Part shown: one piece after another, positions 1-6,114 of the stretch
Position numbering within the stretch: position 1 is the first letter of the stretch
How the letters are laid out: each line of letters begins with the position of its first letter
Source: JAICKN01 sp036491415
GTDB taxonomy: Bacteria; Acidobacteriota; Terriglobia; Terriglobales; Acidobacteriaceae
Assembly (NCBI GenBank): GCA_036491415.1
Contig: DASXCC010000022.1
Coordinates: forward strand, 1-6,115
Length of the DNA: 6,115 bases
Reading direction: 5' to 3'
The notes under the pieces: model-generated
Seen by the model: the letters and a program-made list of their open reading frames with translations, nothing else
What the model was told of the DNA's origin: nothing
Database searches by the model: none
Program-made: the position numbers and the translations under genes

Positions 1-955
1 CCGACAATTTCATAATTGTCTGTTGTTTGCGATCTTCATCTTGCCAAACGGCTTCCGCATGCGCGAAGGACGTTAGCATCTGCGTTGCCCGATTTCTGAA
101 ATTCGTCGCGACGGGGGGAAGCTGTTCACACCGTGACTTCCACGTGCTTAAAAGATCGCTGTTTGTGGCGATTGAAATTGGCGACTGGCATTTCTTTAGT
201 AGTGCGTTGGTGTCGTTTAAAATCGCAATGCTCTTACTCTCAAATTCCGCATGCGCCGATTGCAGCGCAGCGTGAAGTTGAAAAGATTCTCCCCCCGCCC
301 GGTAGATGGCACCGTTAATTTGACTCCGGATCGCAACGCTGTCGCCTCCCTGCATTAAAGTTCGCTGCTGCGTCAACGCAGATTGCATTGCATTAGTTTG
401 CAGTTGGAAGCGATCCTCGAATGGTTTAATTTTTTTCAGTTCACTTTCGGCTCGAACACCGAATGCCACCATTCTTTGGGAAATTGCTTCCAGTGCTTTC
501 ACATCCGTAGTCAAGGTACGCGTGGCGCCGATCTGTGATACCTGATTTGCGAGGGTGGCAACTTGCGAATTGAATGCATCTTCTGACGAGCGTACCAAAT
601 TCAAATTAAAAGTCGCTCCATTTCCTCCGCCGGTCAACCGAAGTACGTTGGATGCAACCGTGCCCGAGATGATCGAATTGCTCGAAAGCAGCTCTGTCGG
701 CTTCATCTCAAATACGATTGTATCGCCATCGACGTTTCCTTTGATACCAGCGTCGAGTCGATTCAGCGTTGGTTCTGAGGAGGAAAGCTTGACCTGTTCA
801 TAACGACCGGTGAGTTGACCACCTGAATCCACCAACTGTAGCAGAACGGCTATATCAGGACCGGTCCCGACATATGTGCCGGAAAGTGATGCCGCTTGGA
901 CGGGGGCTGCCGTAGCCGAAAGGAGAAGTAACATCCAACCCCAAACCTTCCGCAT
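1..955 (-). CDS. Exported protein of unknown function, beta-rich domain plus long helical region (partial, runs off left edge)
   Basis: I do not recognise this gene. The minus-strand frame is open from ATG at 955 to the window edge (318 codons, no stop), so the C-terminus is missing. The start is well supported: AGGAGG lies at 961-966, five bases ahead of the ATG. The N-terminus is a clear Sec signal peptide: MRK, hydrophobic WMLLLL core, small residues, probable cleavage after PVQA (residue 21). Residues 22-125 look all-beta, with repeated short strands and Gly/Asn turns (LSGTYVG, GQLTGRYE, IKGNVDGD, ISGTVASN, LRLTGG), perhaps a lipocalin-like or similar small barrel. Residues 126-318 are mostly helical and rich in Gln, Ala and Glu, with two cysteines (about 256 and 276). 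The product is probably periplasmic. It is divergent from the XRE gene and shares its 73-base upstream region, so the XRE protein could regulate it. It may be unrelated to the defence genes. Confidence 0.88.
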   Translation of the reverse strand, partial: MRKVWGWMLLLLSATAAPVQAASLSGTYVGTGPDIAVLLQLVDSGGQLTGRYEQVKLSSSEPTLNRLDAGIKGNVDGDTIVFEMKPTELLSSNSIISGTVASNVLRLTGGGNGATFNLNLVRSSEDAFNSQVATLANQVSQIGATRTLTTDVKALEAISQRMVAFGVRAESELKKIKPFEDRFQLQTNAMQSALTQQRTLMQGGDSVAIRSQINGAIYRAGGESFQLHAALQSAHAEFESKSIAILNDTNALLKKCQSPISIATNSDLLSTWKSRCEQLPPVATNFRNRATQMLTSFAHAEAVWQDEDRKQQTIMKLS

Positions 956-960
956 CGCAA
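956..960 (-). promoter_or_regulatory. Spacer of a consensus ribosome binding site (AGGAGG at 961-966) for the exported-protein gene
   Basis: Read on the minus strand, AGGAGG at 966-961 is followed by the five-base spacer TTGCG (960-956) and then ATG at 955. This is a full anti-Shine-Dalgarno match at ideal spacing. It fixes the start of a gene that would otherwise be easy to miss because it has no stop inside the window. Confidence 0.8.
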
Positions 961-971
961 CCTCCTGCCAG

Positions 972-991
972 ATACACCTTATGAGGTGTAT
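972..991. promoter_or_regulatory. Perfect inverted repeat, probable operator of the XRE regulator
   Basis: ATACACCT (972-979) and AGGTGTAT (984-991) form a perfect 8-base inverted repeat around the spacer TATG. It lies between the divergent exported-protein and XRE genes, 38 bases before the XRE start at 1029. Perfect short dyads in this position are the usual binding sites of dimeric XRE repressors, so autoregulation, possibly with control of the divergent gene, is the likely role. That role is inferred. The dyad ends six bases before the AGGAGG of the exported-protein gene, so a bound protein could also block that transcript's start. Confidence 0.6.
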
Positions 992-993
992 TT

Positions 994-1011
994 ATACCCT
1001 TATGGTGGCAT
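994..1011. promoter_or_regulatory. Second, degenerate operator-like site
   Basis: This stretch begins ATACCC, ends GGTGGCAT and repeats the seven bases CCTTATG of the first site (977-983 and 998-1004) exactly 21 bases further on. Its dyad is imperfect (ATxCC paired with GGxAT). A 21-base offset is two helical turns, so two dimers could bind on the same DNA face. The AT-rich TTTATAC at 991-997 may belong to a promoter, but I cannot assign convincing -35 and -10 boxes. Confidence 0.4.
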
Positions 1012-1028
1012 GAATTCCAGAGGCGTCG

Positions 1029-1277
1029 ATGGTGATCTTCATGATCACCGCACGACAGATTCGCGCCGCCATGGCTCTTTTGGGCTGGTCTCAGCAGCAA
1101 CTGGCAGACAAGGCTATTGTCTCGCTCAACGCGGTCGCCAGGCTCGAAAAGGGAATAGTGGACAGTCGAATTTCCACCGTCCTTGCCGTGCAAAAAGCAT
1201 TAGTTAAGGCTGGGATCGAGTTTCTTGCAGCGGACCAGAAGGGTGAAGGGGTGAGGCTCAAGAGTCCCAAATCCTGA
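1029..1277 (+). CDS. Small XRE-family helix-turn-helix transcriptional regulator
   Basis: A compact 82-residue DNA-binding protein of the lambda Cro/CI-like HTH family. The HTH spans about residues 21-42: SQQQLADKA is the first helix, then VSLNAVARLEKG covers the turn and recognition helix. The C-terminal half (TVLAVQKALVKAGIEF, then GEGVRL) matches the short tail of many small alphaproteobacterial regulators. Two starts are possible. ATG 1029 has AGAGG at 1019-1023 with five bases of spacing. ATG 1041, giving the family-typical MITARQIRAA start, has GGTGA at 1031-1035 with the same spacing. I list the longer form; the shorter, 78-residue form is equally plausible. The upstream palindrome at 972-991 suggests autoregulation. 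The helicase gene starts 73 bases downstream on the same strand, so this protein probably controls the pair. Confidence 0.88.
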   Translation: MVIFMITARQIRAAMALLGWSQQQLADKAIVSLNAVARLEKGIVDSRISTVLAVQKALVKAGIEFLAADQKGEGVRLKSPKS

Positions 1278-1288
1278 CCAATGACTTT

Positions 1289-1318
1289 CTGCCAGCATCC
1301 AAAGCATGGCAGTGTTTT
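1289..1318 (+). terminator. Weak hairpin plus T-run between XRE and helicase genes (possible partial terminator/attenuator)
   Basis: CTGCCA (1289-1294) pairs with TGGCAG (1307-1312) around a 12-base loop and is followed by TGTTTT (1313-1318). This has the outline of an intrinsic terminator, but the stem is only six pairs and the T-run only four. If functional, it would lower read-through from the regulator into the helicase rather than block it. The arrangement may be fortuitous. Confidence 0.3.
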
Positions 1319-1337
1319 GCCCACCCGACACGTGATC

Positions 1338-1343
1338 AGGAGG
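1338..1343 (+). promoter_or_regulatory. Consensus ribosome binding site of the helicase gene
   Basis: AGGAGG lies seven bases ahead of the ATG at 1351, which is directly followed by a second in-frame ATG at 1354. The full consensus supports efficient initiation here and selects this start over later internal methionines. Confidence 0.75.
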
Positions 1344-1350
1344 CCCCACC

Positions 1351-3801
1351 ATGATGCCGAGGTCCAGTGATAACGACGCAGTTCGTCCCGGTCTCTCGGA
1401 AGCAAAAGAGGAACTCGCCATCCTAGGGAGATTGGCTCACCGCGTATGGGCGGCCATATCCGAATATAGCAAACGACCAAGCTTTGATCGTGACACGGGT
1501 GAAGTCGAACTCGGAATCCACGACTCGCGGCAGAACCAACTCAAGGGCTATAAGGAGTTAGCTCATCACGTCTACGGGCGAACGGTAGCTGGCGATAGGA
1601 TCGACGAAGAGCAGAATACGATCAAGCCGTTTAAGTTTCGCATTACTCAAGCAAATGTCAGTGAAGTTGACTGCGGAATCATCGGTCGAAACTCACCTAT
1701 TGCCACTAAGTTGGTCTCGGCTGATGTTGGGGATGAACGAGAAATCAACTCCGAAGGGACGCAGTACCTAAAAGTAACTGAAGCTCGGACATTTGAAGGC
1801 CCAACGAGCCTTCACTTAGCTGGTGAGCATCCAGATTTCCGAAGAATGACGATCCTCGGCAGGCGCTTGGATAGCTCGCTTGTGATTTCGGGATTACGCG
1901 CATTCGTTGAAGGACTTTCCACCGCCAGATCGCCGAGCGATGTTCGACCGAGCGTGACATCCAAGGGCATCTCGGATCCTAGTTGGATAGCCGACTGGTC
2001 CTCCATCAATTTGGGCGATTCGGATAGCCAGTCCCTTAACCCGGAGTTTTTTACTCGAACAACTAAGTCACAGGAAGAAGGTTTGAACAAGCCGCGCGGC
2101 CTTACTGTCGTAGAAGGTATCGCGGGTGCAGGTAAAACGTCTGTCGCACTGGGCCGGCTAAAGTTCTTCTCCAATTTCTCGACGGGAGAGAACAAGGAGC
2201 CTTATGGCTTGGAAAATGCTCCAACTGCCGATTTCTCGGCGGCCGGCATGATCGGATTCGTTTTGAGCCGCAGCTTGCGGCGCTACCTCGAAGATACAGC
2301 TGGTGAATTAGAGTTAGACAACCTCCCCATAAGAGATTTCCAAGAACATCGGATTCATTTGTCCAATCGCTTTGGCCTAACTCGCTCCTTTAGGCGAAGT
2401 GAGGCAGTAGTTCCTGACTGCCGTACTCAGCTTGAATGGCTACGTGCGGTTGATGTCGCGGTTGCCCGATCAGTGGCCTCGAAATTTGACGAGGTCATCG
2501 CGAGCAATCCTCGAGCCCCCTCTTCTGCGAGGCGAGCAGCGTGTCGCTTTTCTTCGGAATTGAGAGCGGCCGTCCCACAGCCAAGGACGGCGATTTTCTA
2601 TTTAGCTGGAATGGCTCAGAGACTCGTAAACAACGTTCTACAAGCAGAATATCGTGGCCGAGAGGATAACATTCGTGAGAGATCGAGTAGCAAGGAATTC
2701 GAGGATCGATTTGATTTAGAACGAGAGTTGCGTCAGGCAAGAGAGGAAGAGGAGCGGGGCGTCATAACTCCCTTCGTACGTCAACTACTTGGTTCCTTGG
2801 CCATAGAAAATTTATTTTCTGACGCTGTGAATTTGCCTGAGTTTGCTGACGTGGTCGGGGCTGCATTCGGAGATGAGCCTAGAGCAGATGTAGCTCAATC
2901 AATTGACGAAATTCGCAAGGTCTTCAGCTCAAAAAAAGACACGGATCGTAAGGCTTTGACGGACCCTGATCTCCTTGTGCTGGTCACGTGTGCCGCGATG
3001 ATAGCAGATGGTTTCGAGTATCCAAACGCTCCAAATCACATCTATCGAGTCCGAAGATATACCGCTATTTTCATTGACGAAGTCCAGGACTTTACCGAGA
3101 TCGAAGTATTCTTAATGGGTATGTCAGCTTCCAAGCAGTATCATCAAATCACGTTGTCTGGAGACTTATGCCAGCGGCTTCACCGGAGTGGCGCAAAGAC
3201 TTATGACGATCTTTTTCCGTCCGTACCTCGAAGCAGTGTAAATGAAGCAGTCTTCTTGGATCGAAATTTTAGACAGCGCGCACCGTTAGCACGGTTGAGT
3301 GCAGGATATCGAAGCCTAGTGCAAGGCGACAGACGTCTGAAGAATGTCACCGATGGCGATCCAGTGCTTTTGCATTGTTACACATCGATGGCTGTCATCG
3401 AAAAGGCGATCTTGGAGCGCATAGCGTCTGTTAATGAATATGCCACCGTCGCAGTTATATTCGCAAATGAGCAGGACGCTGCAAAGTGGCATGGCCGCCT
3501 GTCCGGGGAATTGGCGACCGGTCGACGGCCAGCCTCGCTTTCCCGCCGCGAAGATTTGATAGGCCGATTTGATATTCATTTCACCCCTGTCTTCGAGACG
3601 AAGGGCTTAGAATTTGACGTCGTCATTATTCCCGATCTTGAGGCATTCACGCTGGAAAGCGAGATTGGCCGAAATCGGCTGTATGTTGCAATAAGCCGAG
3701 CGAAGCATGCGCTCTTTCTTGCTTGCGGCTCGAAAGGTCAAAGCAAGGAAATTTCCTCGCTAATAGAAAGTGGGCTTGTTCGAAAGATTGAACTCGACTG
3801 A
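1351..3801 (+). CDS. Superfamily 1 (UvrD/Rep/HelD-like) helicase with an N-terminal GreA/GreB-like domain
   Basis: An 816-residue ATP-dependent nucleic-acid translocase with the canonical SF1 motifs: Walker A GIAGAGKTS (256-264), Walker B FIDEVQDF (574-581), motif III LSGDLCQR (602-609), LDRNFRQ (636-642), ETKGLEFDVVII (749-760) and LYVAISRAKHALFL (777-790, arginine finger region). All catalytic positions look intact. The 250 residues before Walker A are unusual. Residues 97-148 (KFRIT, then NSPIATKL, then GDEREI, then YLKVTEA) align without gaps over 24 residues with the FKBP-like C-terminal domain of E. coli GreA around its NSPIARGL. The acidic Gre coiled-coil hairpin is not visible. About 310 residues separate motifs I and II, with a charged helical arm at 430-470. 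It follows the XRE gene by 73 bases and is convergent with the retron block. Coupling to RNA polymerase and a defence role are inferences. A plain DNA-repair helicase or a HelD-type RNA polymerase recycler are alternatives. Confidence 0.92.
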   Translation: MMPRSSDNDAVRPGLSEAKEELAILGRLAHRVWAAISEYSKRPSFDRDTGEVELGIHDSRQNQLKGYKELAHHVYGRTVAGDRIDEEQNTIKPFKFRITQANVSEVDCGIIGRNSPIATKLVSADVGDEREINSEGTQYLKVTEARTFEGPTSLHLAGEHPDFRRMTILGRRLDSSLVISGLRAFVEGLSTARSPSDVRPSVTSKGISDPSWIADWSSINLGDSDSQSLNPEFFTRTTKSQEEGLNKPRGLTVVEGIAGAGKTSVALGRLKFFSNFSTGENKEPYGLENAPTADFSAAGMIGFVLSRSLRRYLEDTAGELELDNLPIRDFQEHRIHLSNRFGLTRSFRRSEAVVPDCRTQLEWLRAVDVAVARSVASKFDEVIASNPRAPSSARRAACRFSSELRAAVPQPRTAIFYLAGMAQRLVNNVLQAEYRGREDNIRERSSSKEFEDRFDLERELRQAREEEERGVITPFVRQLLGSLAIENLFSDAVNLPEFADVVGAAFGDEPRADVAQSIDEIRKVFSSKKDTDRKALTDPDLLVLVTCAAMIADGFEYPNAPNHIYRVRRYTAIFIDEVQDFTEIEVFLMGMSASKQYHQITLSGDLCQRLHRSGAKTYDDLFPSVPRSSVNEAVFLDRNFRQRAPLARLSAGYRSLVQGDRRLKNVTDGDPVLLHCYTSMAVIEKAILERIASVNEYATVAVIFANEQDAAKWHGRLSGELATGRRPASLSRREDLIGRFDIHFTPVFETKGLEFDVVIIPDLEAFTLESEIGRNRLYVAISRAKHALFLACGSKGQSKEISSLIESGLVRKIELD

Positions 3802-3829
3802 CATCGTGTCTCGGCGCGTTGATGTGAAC

Positions 3830-3862
3830 GGCGGGTGGCTATGTTGGTCTACCAACCGCGCC
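3830..3862. terminator. Imperfect hairpin in the convergent gap, possible bidirectional terminator
   Basis: GTTGGT (3843-3848) and ACCAAC (3851-3856) are complementary, and flanking GGCG (3830-3833) can pair with CGCC (3859-3862) across a bulge. The position between convergent genes, 29 bases after the helicase stop, is where a shared terminator is expected. There is no T-run on either strand, so this is weak. The rest of 3802-3894 shows nothing I can name. Confidence 0.22.
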
Positions 3863-3894
3863 CTAAGGAATGAACTTGATGTCCGGACCAAATT

Positions 3895-4170
3895 TCACAA
3901 ACAGTCGGCAAGATATTCTCGTTGCTTGATGGCAGGATCAAGTAAGGCCATTGCGCTATCGAGCCAATATTTCCATTGAGCAGCTGTTCGCGGTTCGGCT
4001 AAGATTTCCAGGTCCAGACAGCCTCCTTCAACAAGGTTTATCATGGCTGTGATATCGCGGAGTTGCGGTTTTAGTGCCGACGACTTGTGGAATAGATCAG
4101 CCAGCGCCTCACGCTCGCGCTCAATTATTCCGTGTATGTCAGCGATACGTTTTTCGACATCTTCGTTCAC
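3895..4170 (-). CDS. Small helical protein of unknown function downstream of the retron RT
   Basis: I do not recognise this 91-residue protein, but it reads as real coding sequence. The start I prefer is GTG 4170 (VNEDVEKRIADIHG), because AAGGTGG precedes it by seven bases. An upstream GTG at 4191 would add seven residues (98 in total) but has no good ribosome site. Residues 1-50 are a charged, heptad-like helix (VEKRIADIHGIIERERE, LADLFHK), then LKPQLRDITAMINLVE, and the C-terminal half has AAQWKYWLDSAMALLDPAI. This suggests a helical hairpin or coiled coil. No signal peptide or transmembrane segment is evident, so it is probably cytoplasmic. It lies 119 bases after the RT stop on the same strand and could be co-transcribed with the retron, although Eco1-type retrons do not carry a third protein. 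It may be a passenger gene. Confidence 0.62.
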   Translation of the reverse strand: MNEDVEKRIADIHGIIEREREALADLFHKSSALKPQLRDITAMINLVEGGCLDLEILAEPRTAAQWKYWLDSAMALLDPAIKQREYLADCL

Positions 4171-4289
4171 GGTTGAACCACCTTTTCTCACAAATCGTCA
4201 TCCGACGTTTCGAATCTGCTCTAACTAACCACGGAGTACCGCAACAACCGTGTGTTATTGACACCGCGGAACGATTTCGACTACGGCCT

Positions 4290-5234
4290 CTAAGGTTTTC
4301 GCGGAATATGAGTCTTTAGAATTTGATCTACAACTGCGTGCCCATATTTTGTCTTCATCCGATTAAGAACCTCTGGCTCGTTAGCGACGGCGAATCCCAA
4401 CATCCCTTTTAGATAACCTACCTGACCGATGTTCAATTGCTGAAGTGTGTACTTGTGGATCATGGCAGAAATCATCCGCTTGCGATCACGCCCGATAGAG
4501 ACTTTACCTGTCGGGGTGAGTACGAGCCCTGTTACCAGCCTCTTGCGACCGGATGTGAATACCCCGCGTTTGTCTTCATTGACCTTGAGCTTGGGCGTCG
4601 GAGAGCGAGTTATTCCCTGGCGTATAAAGGCTTCGAACTTAACTAGCTCTTCAACTGAATTTCCTGAAATTGTTATGTCATCGGCGTAACGGGTATAAAC
4701 GAGCCCTTGCTGCTTAGCTTTAGCATCAAATTCTGTATCGAGCCTAAACATCATTAGATTCGAAATCATCGGGGAGGTTGGAGCTCCTATCGAAAGACAT
4801 ACCGGCGTTACGCTTCTTTGGCCCCAAAAAAGAATTTTGACGATTCGCGCCGCGTCGCCTTCACCTGTCCAAGGTGAAGGATGCTGCCTGCTAAACCTGC
4901 GCCAGTCACTGACTTGAATGCTGGGAAAGAAACTTTCGAAGTCCAGCTTTAAGATCACCGGATTCATTCGGTGAGCATGGGCATTATCATGAATATTCTT
5001 GCGCTTCACGTATGCCATCGCCGAAGGATGTACGGGCAGAGAAGCTAGCCAATTTTCCATCAGGTAGCGCTGGAGAACTTTGAGTTCTCTCGACGGTTGC
5101 GCTATCACCCGTGTGCCGCCGTTTCGCTTAGGAATTTGATAGTGCTTATACCGTGCAGGGGCTGTCCGAATAATCCGTTCAATGTCGGATACGCTAATTC
5201 CAGTATCAATCGAGATTGACTCGACGAGGGTCAT
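4290..5234 (-). CDS. Retron reverse transcriptase (type II-A-like)
   Basis: A 314-residue RNA-dependent DNA polymerase, full length for a retron RT. Retron RTs copy part of their own structured msr-msd RNA into a branched msDNA that gates a toxic effector in anti-phage defence. Visible motifs in order: KRNGGTRVI (36-44), the retron-specific NAxxH as NAHAH (84-88), catalytic LDFESFFPSI (97-106, Asp98), GAPTSPMISN (150-159), active-site YADD (183-186), and the retron VTG motif (234-236) near the thumb, which is involved in recognising the cognate RNA. YLKGMLGF (274-281) matches the conserved C-terminal helix. The ATG at 5234 overlaps the effector stop as ATGA (5231-5234), implying translational coupling; GGGGGA just upstream is a usable ribosome site. 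All catalytic residues are present. A group II intron or DGR RT is excluded by the NAxxH/VTG pair, the lack of maturase domains and the neighbour. Confidence 0.95.
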   Translation of the reverse strand: MTLVESISIDTGISVSDIERIIRTAPARYKHYQIPKRNGGTRVIAQPSRELKVLQRYLMENWLASLPVHPSAMAYVKRKNIHDNAHAHRMNPVILKLDFESFFPSIQVSDWRRFSRQHPSPWTGEGDAARIVKILFWGQRSVTPVCLSIGAPTSPMISNLMMFRLDTEFDAKAKQQGLVYTRYADDITISGNSVEELVKFEAFIRQGITRSPTPKLKVNEDKRGVFTSGRKRLVTGLVLTPTGKVSIGRDRKRMISAMIHKYTLQQLNIGQVGYLKGMLGFAVANEPEVLNRMKTKYGHAVVDQILKTHIPRKP

Positions 5235-6049
5235 TTCTTCCCCCGTCTGGCTTGCAATGCAACCTCACGAACATGTTTTGTTAGCGAGAGTTCCTTCCTA
5301 ATGGATAATGCAACGTCGGTTTTCCTCCTTGCGGTGTCTTTCTCAACCACCCCAACGTTGAAGGCGTATTTAAATGGATCTTCGTCGCACGTAACGTAGT
5401 AAAAGTCAGTGCCGGAGTAATGCTTGACTTTAATCCAGCCCGCCAATTCCATGCAGTAGAGCTTACGTCGAACGGTTGCTACCGTCTCACCAGGAAGGAT
5501 AGTCGCCAAAAAAGTCGTTAGTTTCCCGAGAGGAACCGCAAGACTTAGATAAATAACCCAATATACGACGATGTAGTCTCGGATAGTCGAGGCCGATGAA
5601 TAAAGAAACGTTGCTGGTATTCGTTTCAATCCAGCGTTTATGAAATCAACAATTGCCTTTACGTGAGGTTTTGCTGAACCTTTGATTAGGTCTCCTTTTT
5701 GATTTGTTTTCCAAGGATAGAATCCAACTCTAGCGTCGTCATCTTTTTTTATTCGTTGCACCGGGCCGAATCGAATGAACGATTCCGAGTCGGCGAATTC
5801 TTCTTGCATAATAATTGTTAGCGACTGTCTCGTTATCTCATTCGATGCGAAGGCTCCGAGTTCGGCCAACGAACCTGCGCTTTCCGCGACAACTAAAACC
5901 ATCGCAGAAATCCTTGCGATGTCTTCTTCGAATGTTATCAAATCATGATAATCGGTGTCGCGATAAAGCTGGTTCGCCGCCTCGGCGAGAATTACATCAG
6001 CCTTGAGACGCCTTGCGATCTTGCGCTGCGTCAAAAGATAATGGCGCAT
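5231..6049 (-). CDS. Retron effector, NDT-like (Eco1/St85 RcaT family) with C-terminal winged-helix region; N-terminus probably lost
   Basis: A 272-residue open frame encoding the toxic arm of a type II-A retron. The nucleoside-deoxyribosyltransferase-like fold is recognisable from KADVILAEAANQLY (16-29), ITFEEDIARISAMVLVVAESAGSLAELGAFASN (38-70, shown here by its key residues Glu56, Gly59, Ser60 and the catalytic-type Glu63) and SFIRFGPVQRIKK (90-102). These align well with the E. coli Eco1 (Ec86) effector (PEDLF, ESPGSFTELGAF, SFINYGPV). Eco1 effectors are reported to act as NAD-hydrolysing N-glycosidases inside filaments with RT and msDNA. Residues 165-220 (LGKLTTFLATILPG, VRRKLYCMELAGWI, then a FYYVT strand) fit the winged-helix domain of this class. 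The frame starts too late: the first beta strand and nucleotide-binding loop (FLCGG in Eco1) are absent, an in-frame TGA lies at 6065-6067, and the nearest SD-like GAGGAA is 11 bases from ATG 6049. The gene is therefore probably broken, or uses frameshifting. Confidence 0.88.
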   Translation of the reverse strand: MRHYLLTQRKIARRLKADVILAEAANQLYRDTDYHDLITFEEDIARISAMVLVVAESAGSLAELGAFASNEITRQSLTIIMQEEFADSESFIRFGPVQRIKKDDDARVGFYPWKTNQKGDLIKGSAKPHVKAIVDFINAGLKRIPATFLYSSASTIRDYIVVYWVIYLSLAVPLGKLTTFLATILPGETVATVRRKLYCMELAGWIKVKHYSGTDFYYVTCDEDPFKYAFNVGVVEKDTARRKTDVALSIRKELSLTKHVREVALQARRGKK

Positions 6050-6114
6050 GCTAGAGCAAGTTCCTCAAAAAGCGAGTCGAGGGGATTCTCTTGAGGGGCG
6101 AATGCTGATTCCAT
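6031..6114 (-). pseudogene. Out-of-frame N-terminal fragment of the retron effector
   Basis: From ATG 6114 (the true start may lie further right) a second minus-strand frame reads MESAFAPQENPLDSLFEE and then LALACAIIF before TGA at 6031-6033. The hydrophobic LACAIIF is what the first beta strand of the NDT fold should look like (ITIFLCGG in the Eco1 effector). It ends exactly where the downstream frame takes up with LTQRKIARRLKADVILAE. Joining the two needs a -1 shift near ATCTTTTGA (6031-6039), so 3n+1 bases appear to be missing. The CGG-like loop is absent from both frames, which suggests a deletion of some tens of bases rather than a single lost base. Programmed -1 frameshifting is less likely because no canonical X XXY YYZ heptamer is present. 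A sequencing error is possible. Confidence 0.6.

Noticed and set aside
3..20. Perfect inverted repeat GACAATT/AATTGTC with a four-base loop
   Set aside because: It lies inside the coding sequence of the exported protein and is AT-rich with no T-run or promoter context; probably chance.
855..1193. Minus-strand open frame of 112 codons across the divergent region
   Set aside because: It runs across the operator and antisense to the XRE gene, has low-complexity odd composition (many His/Arg/Cys), and sits in a different frame from the well-supported signal-peptide gene starting at 955.
1812..2195. Minus-strand open frame of 127 codons inside the helicase gene
   Set aside because: It is antisense to a gene with clear helicase motifs, shows no recognisable domain, and has no good ribosome site.
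3881..3888. Palindrome GTCCGGAC in the convergent gap
   Set aside because: An isolated 8-base palindrome with no spacer or repeat partner is expected by chance.
4258..4263. Perfect TTGACA on the plus strand after the RT gene
   Set aside because: No -10-like hexamer at 16-18 bases (the sequence there is CTACGGC), and it would point antisense into the RT.
4171..4289. Possible retron ncRNA between the RT and the small downstream gene
   Set aside because: Too short, only a weak CACGG/CCGTG stem, and on the wrong side of the RT for this retron class.
6033..6042. Programmed -1 ribosomal frameshift site in the effector (around ATCTTTTGA)
   Set aside because: There is no canonical slippery heptamer in the right frame and no evident downstream stem. 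A deletion is the simpler explanation, though not proven.
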